In this document: piece after piece, positions 1 to 8,350 of the stretch
Numbering within the stretch: position 1 is the stretch's first letter
How the letters are laid out: the number at the start of each line of letters is the position of its first letter
Assembly: GCA_004134995.1 (NCBI GenBank)
Contig: REGP01000007.1
Span: 1-64,000 of the forward strand
Direction: 5' to 3'
DNA: 64,000 nt
Source: Oxalobacteraceae bacterium CAVE-383
Lineage (GTDB): Bacteria > Pseudomonadota > Gammaproteobacteria > Burkholderiales > Burkholderiaceae_D
Notes under the pieces: model-generated
Told to the model about the DNA's origin: nothing
What the model saw: only the letters and a program-made list of their open reading frames with translations
Databases searched by the model: none
Translations under genes and position numbers: made by a program

Positions 1-83
1 GGCTGCTTGTCGAACTTCCCGTAGCCGGCCTTCTTCCCGCCCGCCGGTTCGTGCCAATGGGTGCGGTCTTTATCGTGCGGCAT
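1..83 (-). CDS. Unidentified protein, N-terminal fragment
   Basis: Only the first 27 codons lie inside the window; the rest is beyond the left edge. The ATG at 83-81 follows an AAGGAGA ribosome binding site at a good distance, and the peptide is hydrophilic (begins MPHDKDRTHWHEPAGGKK), with no signal peptide. I do not recognise the family from this fragment. It is divergent from the catabolic operon starting at 562 and has a perfect palindrome about 50 bases upstream, so it may share regulation with that operon. That it is a real gene is inferred from the ribosome binding site and the open frame only. Confidence 0.5.
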   Translation of the reverse strand, partial: MPHDKDRTHWHEPAGGKKAGYGKFDKQ

Positions 84-133
84 GGTGCGTCTCCTTGATG
101 TCCTGCAAGTGTGTGTTTTAGTGTTCTTATATA

Positions 134-148
134 AGGAACGTCGTTCCT
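134..148. promoter_or_regulatory. Perfect 15-bp palindrome, probable operator
   Basis: AGGAACG-T-CGTTCCT is a perfect 7+1+7 inverted repeat about 50 bases upstream of the leftward gene starting at 83, next to a TATATAA stretch at 128-134 that could be its -10 region. Size and position fit a dimeric repressor or activator site; IclR- and GntR-type regulators of catabolic genes bind sites of this kind. No matching regulator gene is in the window. The remainder of 84-561 holds no convincing gene. Confidence 0.4.
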
Positions 149-279
149 ATTTAGAATTCGATGCTAACCGCCGCACTTTCAAATGTCAATTCGACGAATG
201 GCGATAAATAATTTGTAAAAGCAATAAGGAAATTGATTCCGACATAAGGGACAACGTTCTTTTACATGGAACCAAACTA

Positions 280-309
280 TTGACAATCGCTGATGACGAA
301 CCCTATGAT
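280..309 (+). promoter_or_regulatory. Sigma-70 type promoter for the 562-5042 operon
   Basis: TTGACA (280-285) and TATGAT (304-309) are separated by 18 bases, matching 6/6 and 5/6 consensus positions. Transcription would start near 316, giving a leader of about 245 bases before the ATG at 562. I see no gene in the leader; it includes the direct repetition of ATTCGCCTTTA around 490-525. Confidence 0.55.
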
Positions 310-561
310 CGATTCATAAAACATATATATCAGTAGGCGCTGCCTGCCGCACCAACGGCCGTGTTGCGCATGCCAAAGGAGACACAACCCATCACTCGAC
401 GGCGCCGCACCGGCGCGCGCGGCGTTCGGCAAACCGTGCCGGGCGCAATGCGGCCATATCCGGATATGGAACACGCCGCGCTCCGCAGGTATTCGCCTTT
501 AATTCGCCTTTAATTCGCCTTTAATTTCCGACTCCCTCTCTTTCACAAGGAAGCGCGTTTC

Positions 562-1467
562 ATGATCCGAACAGTTACTGGAGACCTTGCCGCCATCACT
601 GGCCCGATTCTCTGTCACGAACATTTGCAAATCGATTTGTGCTGCCAGAAAGGCCCCGACGTGGTGCTGGGCGAAGCCGACCAGGAAGACGTGATCAACG
701 ATCTGGGCGCGGCCATGAAGTTCGGATTGAAAGCGGTGGTCGACCTGAGCGTGTTCGGTTCCGGACGCAATGCCCCCGGCCTCCGGCAGATCAGCGAACG
801 CGCCGGACTGCCGGTGATCTGCGCGGCCGGCTTCTATTGGGATCCGACGCCGCAGGCGGTCTACGATTCGCCGATCGAAGTACTGCGCGACATCATGATC
901 AGGGAAGTCACCGAAGGCGTCGAAGGCACCGATATCCGCGCCGGCATCATCAAGATCGGCACGCACCGCGGCGCCATCATTCCCGAAGCGGACAAGCTCT
1001 TCAAAGCGGCCGCGATGGCTTCGCTGGCGACCGGCGCGGCAGTGGTCACGCATACCTCGGCAGTGGACCAGGCATTCTGGCATCTGGATACGCTGGAGCG
1101 CGCCGGCATGGATCCGGCGCGCATCCTGATCAGCCATATGGGCGCCGCCAAGGACATCGTCGAACTGGTCGAAGTGGCCCGCCGCGGTTCGCTGCTCGGC
1201 ATCGACAAGGTCGGCTTCATCGCGCGCCGCTCCAATGCCGAACTCGCCGATCTGGTGCGCGACGCATGCGAAGCCGGCCTGGAAAAGCAGATCATCCTGT
1301 CATCGGATGTGGCGCGCCGCGACCGCCTGATGCGGCACGGCGGCTCCAGCTATGGCGCGGTGTTTTCCGATTTCTTCCCGATGCTGCGCGAGCGCGGCGT
1401 CAGCGCCGGCCAGATCGATGTGATGATGTGCCGCAACCCGCAGCGCATCCTGAATCTGGCGCATTGA
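562..1467 (+). CDS. Phosphotriesterase-family metal-dependent hydrolase/lactonase
   Basis: 301-residue TIM-barrel hydrolase of the phosphotriesterase homology family. The binuclear metal ligands can all be located: H19 and H21 in CHEHL, K131 (the lysine that is carboxylated in this family, IIKIG), H164 (VVTHTS), H192 (ISHMG) and D249 (LSSDV). There is no signal peptide, so it acts in the cytoplasm. Family members hydrolyse lactones, phosphotriesters or amide/ester bonds; a lactonase or ester-opening role fits a catabolic operon better than organophosphate hydrolysis, but the substrate is unknown. The ATG follows an AAGGAA site. It is the first gene of an operon with a solute-binding protein, an SDR and an aldehyde dehydrogenase. 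Confidence 0.85.
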   Translation: MIRTVTGDLAAITGPILCHEHLQIDLCCQKGPDVVLGEADQEDVINDLGAAMKFGLKAVVDLSVFGSGRNAPGLRQISERAGLPVICAAGFYWDPTPQAVYDSPIEVLRDIMIREVTEGVEGTDIRAGIIKIGTHRGAIIPEADKLFKAAAMASLATGAAVVTHTSAVDQAFWHLDTLERAGMDPARILISHMGAAKDIVELVEVARRGSLLGIDKVGFIARRSNAELADLVRDACEAGLEKQIILSSDVARRDRLMRHGGSSYGAVFSDFFPMLRERGVSAGQIDVMMCRNPQRILNLAH

Positions 1468-1541
1468 AGTATGAAGTTATTGAAGCATTGAAGCCTGCGG
1501 CAAAAACGATAAAAAAATAAATCGACACCAAGGAGACAGGG

Positions 1542-2639
1542 ATGAATCGGAAAAAACGGCAAGGACGGCAATTGCGCCTGCTCGCGTGCGCGGCGGCGCT
1601 GACACTGTGCAGCGCACTTTCGGCCTTCGCGCAAACCGCGGCAGGCGGGACCGGGGCGGCGGCCTCCGCGGGCGTGGCGGCCGTGGCGACCTACGACGGT
1701 CCCGACCGCATGGAGCGCCTGATCGCCGGCGCGAAAAAAGAAGGCGCGCTGACGCTCTACACCTCCATCGCGGCCGGCGACGTGTCGCTGATGACCACGG
1801 TGTTCGAGCGCAAATACGGCGTCAAGGTGACGGTCTGGCGCGCCGCCAACGACAAGGTATTGCAGCGCGTGATGGCGGAGCAGGCGGCGCGCCGCTACGA
1901 TGTCGATTCGATCCAGATCGCCAGCGGCGAACTGGAAGCGCTCACGCGCGAAAACGCCTTGCAGGAAGTGCGTTCGCCGAGCTTCGCCAACCTGATTCCC
2001 GGCGCCGTGCCGAAGCATCACAAATGGGCCGCGCATTATCTGAATGTCTGGGTGCAGGCCTACAACACCAACAAGGTGAAAAAGGACGAGTTGCCGAAAA
2101 CTTACGCCGATCTGCTCGATCCGCGCTGGAAGGGGCGGCTCGGCATCGAAGGCAATAACGAGGAATGGTTCTACACCGTGGTCGATGGCATGGGAGAAAC
2201 CGCCGGCCTGAAATTCTTCCGCGACCTGGTCGCCACCAACGGCCTGTCCGTCAACAACGGCCATTCGCTGCTGAACAATCTGGTGGCGGCGGGCGAAGTG
2301 CCGCTGGCGCTGACCGACTATAACTACATGCCGGAACAGGCCAAGCAAAAGGGCGCGCCGATCGACTGGTTCGTGATCGAGCCGGCCATCGCCCGCGCCA
2401 ACGGCATCGCCGTCGCCGCGCACGCGCCGCACCCGAATGCGGCCACGCTGTTCTACGAATTCATTCTGAGCGACGACATGCAGCGCGCCATGAGCAAGAG
2501 CGGCTACGTGCCGACCAGCCGTAACGTAGAATCGCCGCTGAAGAAGATTCCGATCAAACTGATCGATTCCAGCAAAGCGCTCGACAACAGCGAAAAATGG
2601 ACTTCGGCTTTCAACAAAATCATCAAGGGCGTCAAGTAA
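1542..2639 (+). CDS. Periplasmic solute-binding protein (Fbp/family 1 type), copy 1
   Basis: 365 residues with a Sec signal peptide (basic start NRKKRQGRQ, hydrophobic core, likely cleavage after SAFA-QTA near residue 31). The mature part is a family 1 extracellular binding protein of the iron/phosphonate-like subgroup, with GAKKEGALTLYTS near residue 62 and the later blocks QAYNTNKVKKDELPKTY and LLDPRWKGRLGIEG. Three paralogues with the same blocks lie in this window (5174, 9269, 24063). No ABC permease or ATPase gene accompanies any of them, so partners must be elsewhere or the protein has a sensing role. The sequence preceding the ATG has an AAGGAGA ribosome binding site. The ligand is unlikely to be iron given the operon; an organic acid is an inference. 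Confidence 0.85.
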   Translation: MNRKKRQGRQLRLLACAAALTLCSALSAFAQTAAGGTGAAASAGVAAVATYDGPDRMERLIAGAKKEGALTLYTSIAAGDVSLMTTVFERKYGVKVTVWRAANDKVLQRVMAEQAARRYDVDSIQIASGELEALTRENALQEVRSPSFANLIPGAVPKHHKWAAHYLNVWVQAYNTNKVKKDELPKTYADLLDPRWKGRLGIEGNNEEWFYTVVDGMGETAGLKFFRDLVATNGLSVNNGHSLLNNLVAAGEVPLALTDYNYMPEQAKQKGAPIDWFVIEPAIARANGIAVAAHAPHPNAATLFYEFILSDDMQRAMSKSGYVPTSRNVESPLKKIPIKLIDSSKALDNSEKWTSAFNKIIKGVK

Positions 2640-2732
2640 AGTAAAGAACGCCTCGGGAACACACCTTTGCAGCATCTATTCCGGCGCGGGATCGGCCGGG
2701 TTTTCGGGTTTTACATATAGTCAGGAGAAGAA

Positions 2733-3500
2733 ATGAGCAGCAGACTTAAAGACCGCGTCGCCATCGTTACCGGCGGCGGACATGGCATCGGCAAGGCCTA
2801 CGCGACGCGGCTGGCGGCCGAAGGCGCGAAAGTGGTGATCGCGGAAATCGACGAGAAGGCGGCGCTGGCGGTGGCCGAGGAATTGCGGGCGGCCGGCCAC
2901 GAAGCATTGGGCATGGGCACCGACGTGGCCGATCCCGCCAGCCTGGAGAAGATGACGGCGGCAGTGGTGGCCAAATTCGGCCGCATCGACGTGCTGGTCA
3001 ACAACGCGGCGATTTTCGCCACGGTGCCGATGTCGCGTTCGCCCTTCGACCAGATCACGATCCCGGAATGGGACCGCATGATGAGCGTGAACGTCAAGGG
3101 CGCCTGGCTGGCCGCCTGCGCCGTGATTCCGCAGATGCGCAAGCAGGGCTACGGCAAGATCATCAACATCAGTTCCGGCACCGCGCTGAAGGGCTCGCCC
3201 AGCCGCATCCATTATGTGACTTCCAAGGCGGCGATCCTGGGCTTCACCAAGACCCTGGCCAATGAAGTCGGCAAGGACAATATCTGCGTCAATTGCGTGG
3301 CGCCGGGCAGCACGCTGTCGGAAGAGAATCCGGACGAAGGCATCATCAAGATGCGCAGCGATGCATCGTCGGGACGGGCTCTGAAGCGCGTGCAGAATCC
3401 GGACGACCTGACCGGCGCCATCGTCTTCTTCGCCTCGGCCGACAGCGACTTCATCACCGGCCAGACGCTGGTGGTGGATGGCGGTTCTTGCCTGCATTGA
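2733..3500 (+). CDS. Short-chain dehydrogenase/reductase (classical SDR)
   Basis: 255-residue NAD(P)-dependent oxidoreductase. The cofactor motif TGGGHGIG is at 13-20, NNAA at 90-93, the active-site Ser near 147-148 and Y161-x3-K165 (YVTSK) complete a classical SDR active site. An acidic residue following the second strand (AEID, 37-40) suggests NAD rather than NADP preference. It probably oxidises a secondary alcohol or dihydrodiol, or reduces a ketone, in the pathway whose aldehyde product is taken by the next gene. AGGAGAAGAA precedes the ATG. Confidence 0.87.
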   Translation: MSSRLKDRVAIVTGGGHGIGKAYATRLAAEGAKVVIAEIDEKAALAVAEELRAAGHEALGMGTDVADPASLEKMTAAVVAKFGRIDVLVNNAAIFATVPMSRSPFDQITIPEWDRMMSVNVKGAWLAACAVIPQMRKQGYGKIINISSGTALKGSPSRIHYVTSKAAILGFTKTLANEVGKDNICVNCVAPGSTLSEENPDEGIIKMRSDASSGRALKRVQNPDDLTGAIVFFASADSDFITGQTLVVDGGSCLH

Positions 3501-3551
3501 TTGCCGCATTATTGCCTGCATTGATTCATTCTAATTATTGAGGAGCTTCAC

Positions 3552-5042
3552 ATGAGTTTGAGCGACCCGTTTGCATTGGAAGTACTGAAACGCGCGGAGC
3601 AGGAAACCGAAGGCTGGAAAATGCTGATCAACAACAAGTTCGTCAGCGCGAAATCCGGCAAGACCATGACATCCGTGAATCCATCGCACGACGAAGTGCT
3701 GGCGCAAGTGCCGGCCGCCGACGGCGACGATATCCAGGCTGCCTTTGAGGCCGGCAAGGCCGCCTTCCCGGCCTGGAGCCAGTTGCATTTCGACGACCGC
3801 GCCAAGTACTGCCGCGATTTCGCCGTCAAGGTGCGCGGCGTGGCCAAGGAATTGGGCATGCTCGACGCCATCGACAGCGGCAACTCGTTTTTGTCGATGG
3901 TCGACGACGCCAAGAAAGGCGCGTCCCTGCACGACTTCTTCTCCGGTCTCGGCATGGAAGTCAAGGGCGAGACCATTCCGACGCCGGGCGGCGGGCTCGA
4001 TTACACCCGTCCGCAGCCGTTCGGCGTGGTCGGCCGCATCATTCCGTTCAATCATCCGATCTCGTTTGCCGCCGGCAAGATCGCGCCGGCCCTGATCGCG
4101 GGCAATACCGTGATCCTGAAGCCGGGCGACCAGACGCCGCTGTCGGCGCTGTGGATGGGCAAGCTGGTGCAGCAATGCTTCCCGCCGGGCGTGGTCAACA
4201 TTGTCACCGGCGAAGGCGCGGTCTGCGGCAACGCCATCGTGGCGCACAAGGAAATCCGGCGCATTGCCTTCACCGGCAGTGTCGAAACCGGCAAGGCGAT
4301 CACGCGCGCGGCCGGCATCAAGAACCTGAGCCTGGAACTGGGCGGCAAGAATCCGCTGATCATCTATCCGGATGTGGATATCGAAAAGGTTGCGGCAGCG
4401 GCCGTGGCCGGCATGAACTTCACCGTGTCGCAGGGCCAATCCTGCGGTTCGAACTCGCGCGTGTTCGTGCACAGCGCGATCAAGGACAAGTTCGTCGAAG
4501 CGGTGCTGGCGCGCGCGGGCAAGATCATCATCGGCCTGCCGGAGCTGGAAGCCACCGGCATGGGTCCCGTGATCAGCAAGCGCCAATACGATCGCGTGAT
4601 GGGCTATATCGAATCCGGCAAGAACGACGGCGCGCGCGTATTGCGCGGCGGCGGCCATGCCCCGGGCGATCTGCTGAAGAAGGGCGCGTTCGTCGACGTG
4701 ACCATTTTCGATAATGTGAAGCACGGCATGAAGATCGAGCGCGAAGAGATCTTCGGGCCGGTGATGAGCATCATCACTTGGGACAACGAGGCCAAGATGC
4801 TGGAAGAAGTCAACGACAGCGACTACGGCCTGTGCTGCAACATCTGGACCAACGACATCAAGACCGGCCTGCGCATGGCCGATGCGGTGGAAGCGGGCTA
4901 TGTGTGGATCAACGGCCACGGCGGCAAGCGCTTCAAGGGCGCCCCGTTCGGCGGCTGGAAGGACAGCGGCATCGGCCGCGAACACTCGATCGGCGAGTTG
5001 ATGAGCTATACGCAGATCAAGAATATCAACGTGTCGTATTGA
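3552..5042 (+). CDS. Aldehyde dehydrogenase family protein
   Basis: 496-residue NAD(P)-dependent aldehyde dehydrogenase of usual length. The catalytic Cys is C298 in QGQSCGS, the general base E262 in LELGGKNP, and the cofactor region FNHPISFAAGK lies near 166-176. It oxidises an aldehyde to the carboxylate. TTGAGGAGCTTCAC gives a strong ribosome binding site. It is the last gene of the 562 operon, 51 bases after the SDR, which suggests an alcohol-to-aldehyde-to-acid sequence. It is followed directly by an intrinsic terminator. Substrate not predictable. Confidence 0.88.
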   Translation: MSLSDPFALEVLKRAEQETEGWKMLINNKFVSAKSGKTMTSVNPSHDEVLAQVPAADGDDIQAAFEAGKAAFPAWSQLHFDDRAKYCRDFAVKVRGVAKELGMLDAIDSGNSFLSMVDDAKKGASLHDFFSGLGMEVKGETIPTPGGGLDYTRPQPFGVVGRIIPFNHPISFAAGKIAPALIAGNTVILKPGDQTPLSALWMGKLVQQCFPPGVVNIVTGEGAVCGNAIVAHKEIRRIAFTGSVETGKAITRAAGIKNLSLELGGKNPLIIYPDVDIEKVAAAAVAGMNFTVSQGQSCGSNSRVFVHSAIKDKFVEAVLARAGKIIIGLPELEATGMGPVISKRQYDRVMGYIESGKNDGARVLRGGGHAPGDLLKKGAFVDVTIFDNVKHGMKIEREEIFGPVMSIITWDNEAKMLEEVNDSDYGLCCNIWTNDIKTGLRMADAVEAGYVWINGHGGKRFKGAPFGGWKDSGIGREHSIGELMSYTQIKNINVSY

Positions 5043-5056
5043 TGTAATGCTGCAGC

Positions 5057-5089
5057 AAACCGGCCGCAATGCACCGCAGCCGGTTTTTT
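5057..5089 (+). terminator. Intrinsic terminator of the 562-5042 operon
   Basis: ACCGGC (5059-5064) pairs with GCCGGT (5079-5084) across a 14-base loop and runs directly into six Ts, 15 bases after the aldehyde dehydrogenase stop codon. Confidence 0.8.
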
Positions 5090-5173
5090 CTACAAAGAAA
5101 ATTCGAAGCAAAACCCGGACATCGAACCAATCGGATCCACTAGAGATACCGATGGTTCAAGAGGAGACAAGCT

Positions 5174-6238
5174 GTGGCAACTGACTTCCGGCGCACGCTG
5201 GCCCGCATCACTTTCGCCGCGGCATCGCTCGCGGCATTCGCCTGCAATATCTGCAATGCGCAGGCGCAAACCCTGCAGACGCTGGCCACCGCCACCGATG
5301 AAGGCCGGCAGCAGCGCCTGGTCGAAGGCGCGAAGAAGGAAGGCTCGCTGACCTTGTACACCACCACGCCGGCCGAATACGTCAGCCTGCTGACCGAGCC
5401 GTTCGAAAAGAAATACGGCATCAAGGTCAATATCTGGCGCGCGCGCTCGGAGCTGATCCTGCAGCGCGTGCTCAACGAAACCCGCGCCAACAAGGCGGTC
5501 AGCGACGTGATCGACAGCATCGCGCCGCCGATGGAAGCGCTGCGCCGCGAGAACGTTTTGCAGGAAGTGATTTCGCCCTATCAGAAAGACCTGATTCCAA
5601 CCGCCGCGCCCAAGCATCATCAATGGGTATCGACGCTGCAGTATGTATTCGCGCAAGCCTACAACACCAACAAAATCAAGAAGGAAGATCTGCCCAGGAC
5701 CTATCAGGATCTGCTGGATCCGAAATGGAAAGGCAAGCTCGGCATCGAAGGCTCGGATCATGAATGGATGAGTTCGGTCATCGCCGACATGGGCGAGACC
5801 GCCGGCGTCAAATTCTTCAAGGACCTGACCGCCGGCAACGGGCTCTCGGTGCGCGCCGGCCATCCGCTGCTGACCAATCTGGTCGCTTCCGGCGAAGTGC
5901 CGCTGGCGCTGACCGTGTATCAATACAGCGCGGCGCAGGCCAAGGCCAAGGGCGCGCCGATCGACTGGTTCGTGATCGAACCGGCGGTGACCATCGCCGA
6001 CGCCATGGCGATCCCGAAGAACGCGCCGCATCCGAACGCCGCGCTGCTGTTCTACGACTATATGATCAGCCCGGAAGCCCAGGCCATCCTGGCCAAGATC
6101 GGCTATTACGCGACCAACCGAAAGGTCGAGCCGCCGATCAAGAACATCAAGTTGAAAGTGCTCGATCCGGGCACGCTGCTGGATAACGAGGAAAAGTCGT
6201 TCAAGCGTTTCGAATCGATTTTGCAACTGACACATTGA
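5174..6238 (+). CDS. Periplasmic solute-binding protein (Fbp/family 1 type), copy 2
   Basis: 354 residues beginning with GTG after AAGAGGAGACAAGCT, a strong ribosome binding site that decides this start. Signal peptide of about 30 residues ending NICNAQA. The mature sequence shares with copy 1 the blocks GAKKEGSLTLYTT, KKYGIKVNIWRA, QAYNTNKIKKEDLPRTY and LLDPKWKGKLGIEG. It has its own transcription unit after the terminator at 5089 and is followed after 7 bases by a TauD/TfdA dioxygenase, an arrangement repeated in mirror image at 10321-8351. No permease or ATPase genes are near. Confidence 0.85.
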   Translation: MATDFRRTLARITFAAASLAAFACNICNAQAQTLQTLATATDEGRQQRLVEGAKKEGSLTLYTTTPAEYVSLLTEPFEKKYGIKVNIWRARSELILQRVLNETRANKAVSDVIDSIAPPMEALRRENVLQEVISPYQKDLIPTAAPKHHQWVSTLQYVFAQAYNTNKIKKEDLPRTYQDLLDPKWKGKLGIEGSDHEWMSSVIADMGETAGVKFFKDLTAGNGLSVRAGHPLLTNLVASGEVPLALTVYQYSAAQAKAKGAPIDWFVIEPAVTIADAMAIPKNAPHPNAALLFYDYMISPEAQAILAKIGYYATNRKVEPPIKNIKLKVLDPGTLLDNEEKSFKRFESILQLTH

Positions 6239-6245
6239 GGATGCC

Positions 6246-7121
6246 ATGAACAGTTCCGCACATGCAACGCAAGCCCAAACCCTGCAGACCCGGCCGCTGT
6301 CGCCGGCGCTGGGCGTTGAAATCAAGGGCGTCGATCTGTCGCAGCCGATGGATGACGCAACCTTCGCGGCCCTGCAGCAGCAATGGTACGAGCACTGCGT
6401 GCTGTGCCTGCCCGGCCAGCAGCTGGGCGACCTGGATCAGGTGCGCTTTGCCGAACGCTTCGGCGAACTGGCGATGACCTTGCACGAATACGAAGCCGGC
6501 AAGGTGCATCCCGCGCTGATGTACGTCACCAACGAGAAGAAGGACGGCAAATTCGTCGGCGCGCTGCCGGATGGCGAGATGTATTTTCATTCCGACATGT
6601 GCTATCTGGAACGGCCGTCGATGGCCACCATGCTGTATGCGATGGTGATTCCGAAGCAAGGCGGCAATACGCTGTTCGCCAATATGTACAAGGCCTACGA
6701 GGCGCTGCCCGACGCCACCAAGCAACGCCTGGCGGGATTGAAGGCGGTGAACGTCTACGATCCGGGCAACAGCAATTATGCGGCGATGCGCACGCGCATG
6801 CAGGCCGCGCCCTCGCCGACCGCGCGCTCTTATGCGCATCCGATCGTCTTCACGCATCCGGTCACCGGGCGCAAGGCGCTGTACATGAACCGCCTGATGA
6901 CGGAATCGATCGTCGGCATGCCGCGCGAGGAAAGCACGGCGCTGCTGGAGTCGCTGTTCGATCATCAGGAGCAGCCGCAATTCATCTACGAGCATCGCTG
7001 GACGCCGGGCGACGTGGTGATCTGGGATAACCGCTGCACGCTGCATGCGCGCACCAATTTCAGCGCCGACGAATTGCGCAAATTGCGCCGGGTCACGGTC
7101 AAGGGCGGCAAGCCGAGTTAG
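6246..7121 (+). CDS. TauD/TfdA-family Fe(II)/2-oxoglutarate dioxygenase, copy 1
   Basis: 291 residues. The Fe(II) triad is visible as H115-x-D117 (FHSD) and H267 (CTLHART); a downstream arginine in the RKLRR stretch (about 278-282) would hold 2-oxoglutarate. Members hydroxylate and often cleave ether, sulfonate or amine substrates (TfdA on 2,4-D, TauD on taurine). Seven bases separate it from the upstream binding protein, so the two are probably cotranscribed and the substrate may be what that protein delivers. Cytoplasmic, no signal peptide. The exact substrate is unknown. Confidence 0.87.
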   Translation: MNSSAHATQAQTLQTRPLSPALGVEIKGVDLSQPMDDATFAALQQQWYEHCVLCLPGQQLGDLDQVRFAERFGELAMTLHEYEAGKVHPALMYVTNEKKDGKFVGALPDGEMYFHSDMCYLERPSMATMLYAMVIPKQGGNTLFANMYKAYEALPDATKQRLAGLKAVNVYDPGNSNYAAMRTRMQAAPSPTARSYAHPIVFTHPVTGRKALYMNRLMTESIVGMPREESTALLESLFDHQEQPQFIYEHRWTPGDVVIWDNRCTLHARTNFSADELRKLRRVTVKGGKPS

Positions 7122-7196
7122 CGTTCGACACGCCTTGCACGTCTTGCACGCCTGCACGTCCTGTTTCAAATTCTTTGAACGAACAAGGGGATCGCC

Positions 7197-8183
7197 GTGA
7201 TTTTTTCCGCTCGTGTATTTGCCGCCGCCGTTGCATTGATGCTGACATTGACCGCCGCCGCGCCCGCGCCGGCATGGGCGCAATCGAATTATCCCAATCG
7301 CGCGATCAAGCTGATCGTCACCTATCCGCCCGGCGGCGGCAACGATTTGATTGCGCGCCTGTTCGCGCAGAAGATGACGGAGTCGATGGGGCAATCGGTG
7401 ATCGTCGAAAACCGGGTCGGCGCCGGCGGCACCATCGGCACCAGTTTCGTGGCGAAGTCGAATCCGGACGGCTACACCATCGTGCTGGTTTCGCCGCCGT
7501 TCGTGATGGCGCCGACGCTGTATCCGAATCTGCCCTACGACACCCTGAAAGACCTGACGCCGGTTTCGGTCATCGGTTCGGTGCCGAACATGCTGGTGGT
7601 CAATCCTTCGCTGCCGGTGAAGTCGGTCAAGGAGCTGATTGCCTTTGCCCACGCCAAGCCGTCGGCGGTGAGCGCGGCCACGCTCGGCAGCGCCACCACG
7701 CAGCATCTGGCGGCGGCGCTGTTCAATTCGATGTCGAAGAGCGATATTCTGCTGGTGCCGTACAAGGGCAGCGCGCCGGGCATCAACGATCTGCTTGCGG
7801 GCCATGTGCAGATGATGTTCAACGCGATGCCGTCGACGCTGCCGTACGTCAAGGCGGGCCAGCTGCGCGCGCTCGGGGTGACCGGCGACAAGCGCTCGTC
7901 GATGGCGCCCGATCTGCCGACGATTGCCGAGTCGCTGCCCGGTTATCAGATCGCTACCTGGTACGGCATTCTGGCGCCGGCCGGCACCCCGCCGGCCGTC
8001 GTGGCGCGGCTGAACGCGGAGATCGTGAAGATCAGCCAGATGCCGGACATACGGCAGAAGCTGCTGGATATGGGAATGGATATCGAAGCGTCGTCGCCGG
8101 CGGCGTTCAGCGCGCTGATCAAATCGGAAATGGCCAAGTGGGCGGAGGTCATGCGGGTGGCGCATGTGACTGCGGATAATTGA
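7197..8183 (+). CDS. Bug/TctC-type tricarboxylate transporter substrate-binding protein
   Basis: 328 residues beginning with GTG (AAGGGGATCGCC upstream). Signal peptide ends APAWA-QSN near residue 30. The start of the mature protein, YPNRAIKLIVTYPPGGGNDLIAR, is the hallmark of the large Bordetella/Burkholderiales Bug family that binds carboxylates for tripartite tricarboxylate transporters. No TctA or TctB membrane genes are nearby, which is common for this family. It ends the SBP-TauD-Bug unit and is followed by the long hairpin at 8210-8309. Confidence 0.9.
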   Translation: MIFSARVFAAAVALMLTLTAAAPAPAWAQSNYPNRAIKLIVTYPPGGGNDLIARLFAQKMTESMGQSVIVENRVGAGGTIGTSFVAKSNPDGYTIVLVSPPFVMAPTLYPNLPYDTLKDLTPVSVIGSVPNMLVVNPSLPVKSVKELIAFAHAKPSAVSAATLGSATTQHLAAALFNSMSKSDILLVPYKGSAPGINDLLAGHVQMMFNAMPSTLPYVKAGQLRALGVTGDKRSSMAPDLPTIAESLPGYQIATWYGILAPAGTPPAVVARLNAEIVKISQMPDIRQKLLDMGMDIEASSPAAFSALIKSEMAKWAEVMRVAHVTADN

Positions 8184-8209
8184 TTTTTCTTTTTGCGGCA
8201 TCCTTCGAA

Positions 8210-8309
8210 GGCTGTGCTGCGAGAGCGGCTATAGGGCTTACCACCCCTCCTCTCGGCTTCAAACGTTCGTCGGGGCGGCAACCCCTATAGCCGCTCTCGC
8301 AGCACAGCC
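8210..8309. repeat. Long perfect inverted repeat between convergent genes
   Basis: Arms 8210-8236 and 8283-8309 are perfect 27-bp inverted repeats (GGCTGTGCTGCGAGAGCGGC and on to TATAGGG) around a 46-base loop. It sits between the convergent Bug and TauD genes and may stop transcription from both sides, although there is no T-run. Its architecture of long locus-specific arms resembles the three structured repeats at 10435, 12938 and 40883, but the loop does not match their conserved core. Confidence 0.75.
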
Positions 8310-8350
8310 AATGAAGGGGCATTTGATTGCGCCCTTCGTATCCTTTCTTA

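Noticed and set aside
277-474. Minus-strand 65-codon frame in the left intergenic region
   Set aside because: Overlaps the strong promoter, has no ribosome binding site and a random composition.
5133-5143. GGATCCACTAG, as in cloning-vector polylinkers
   Set aside because: Only 11 bases match; the flanks continue as native sequence leading into a ribosome binding site, so vector contamination is not supported.
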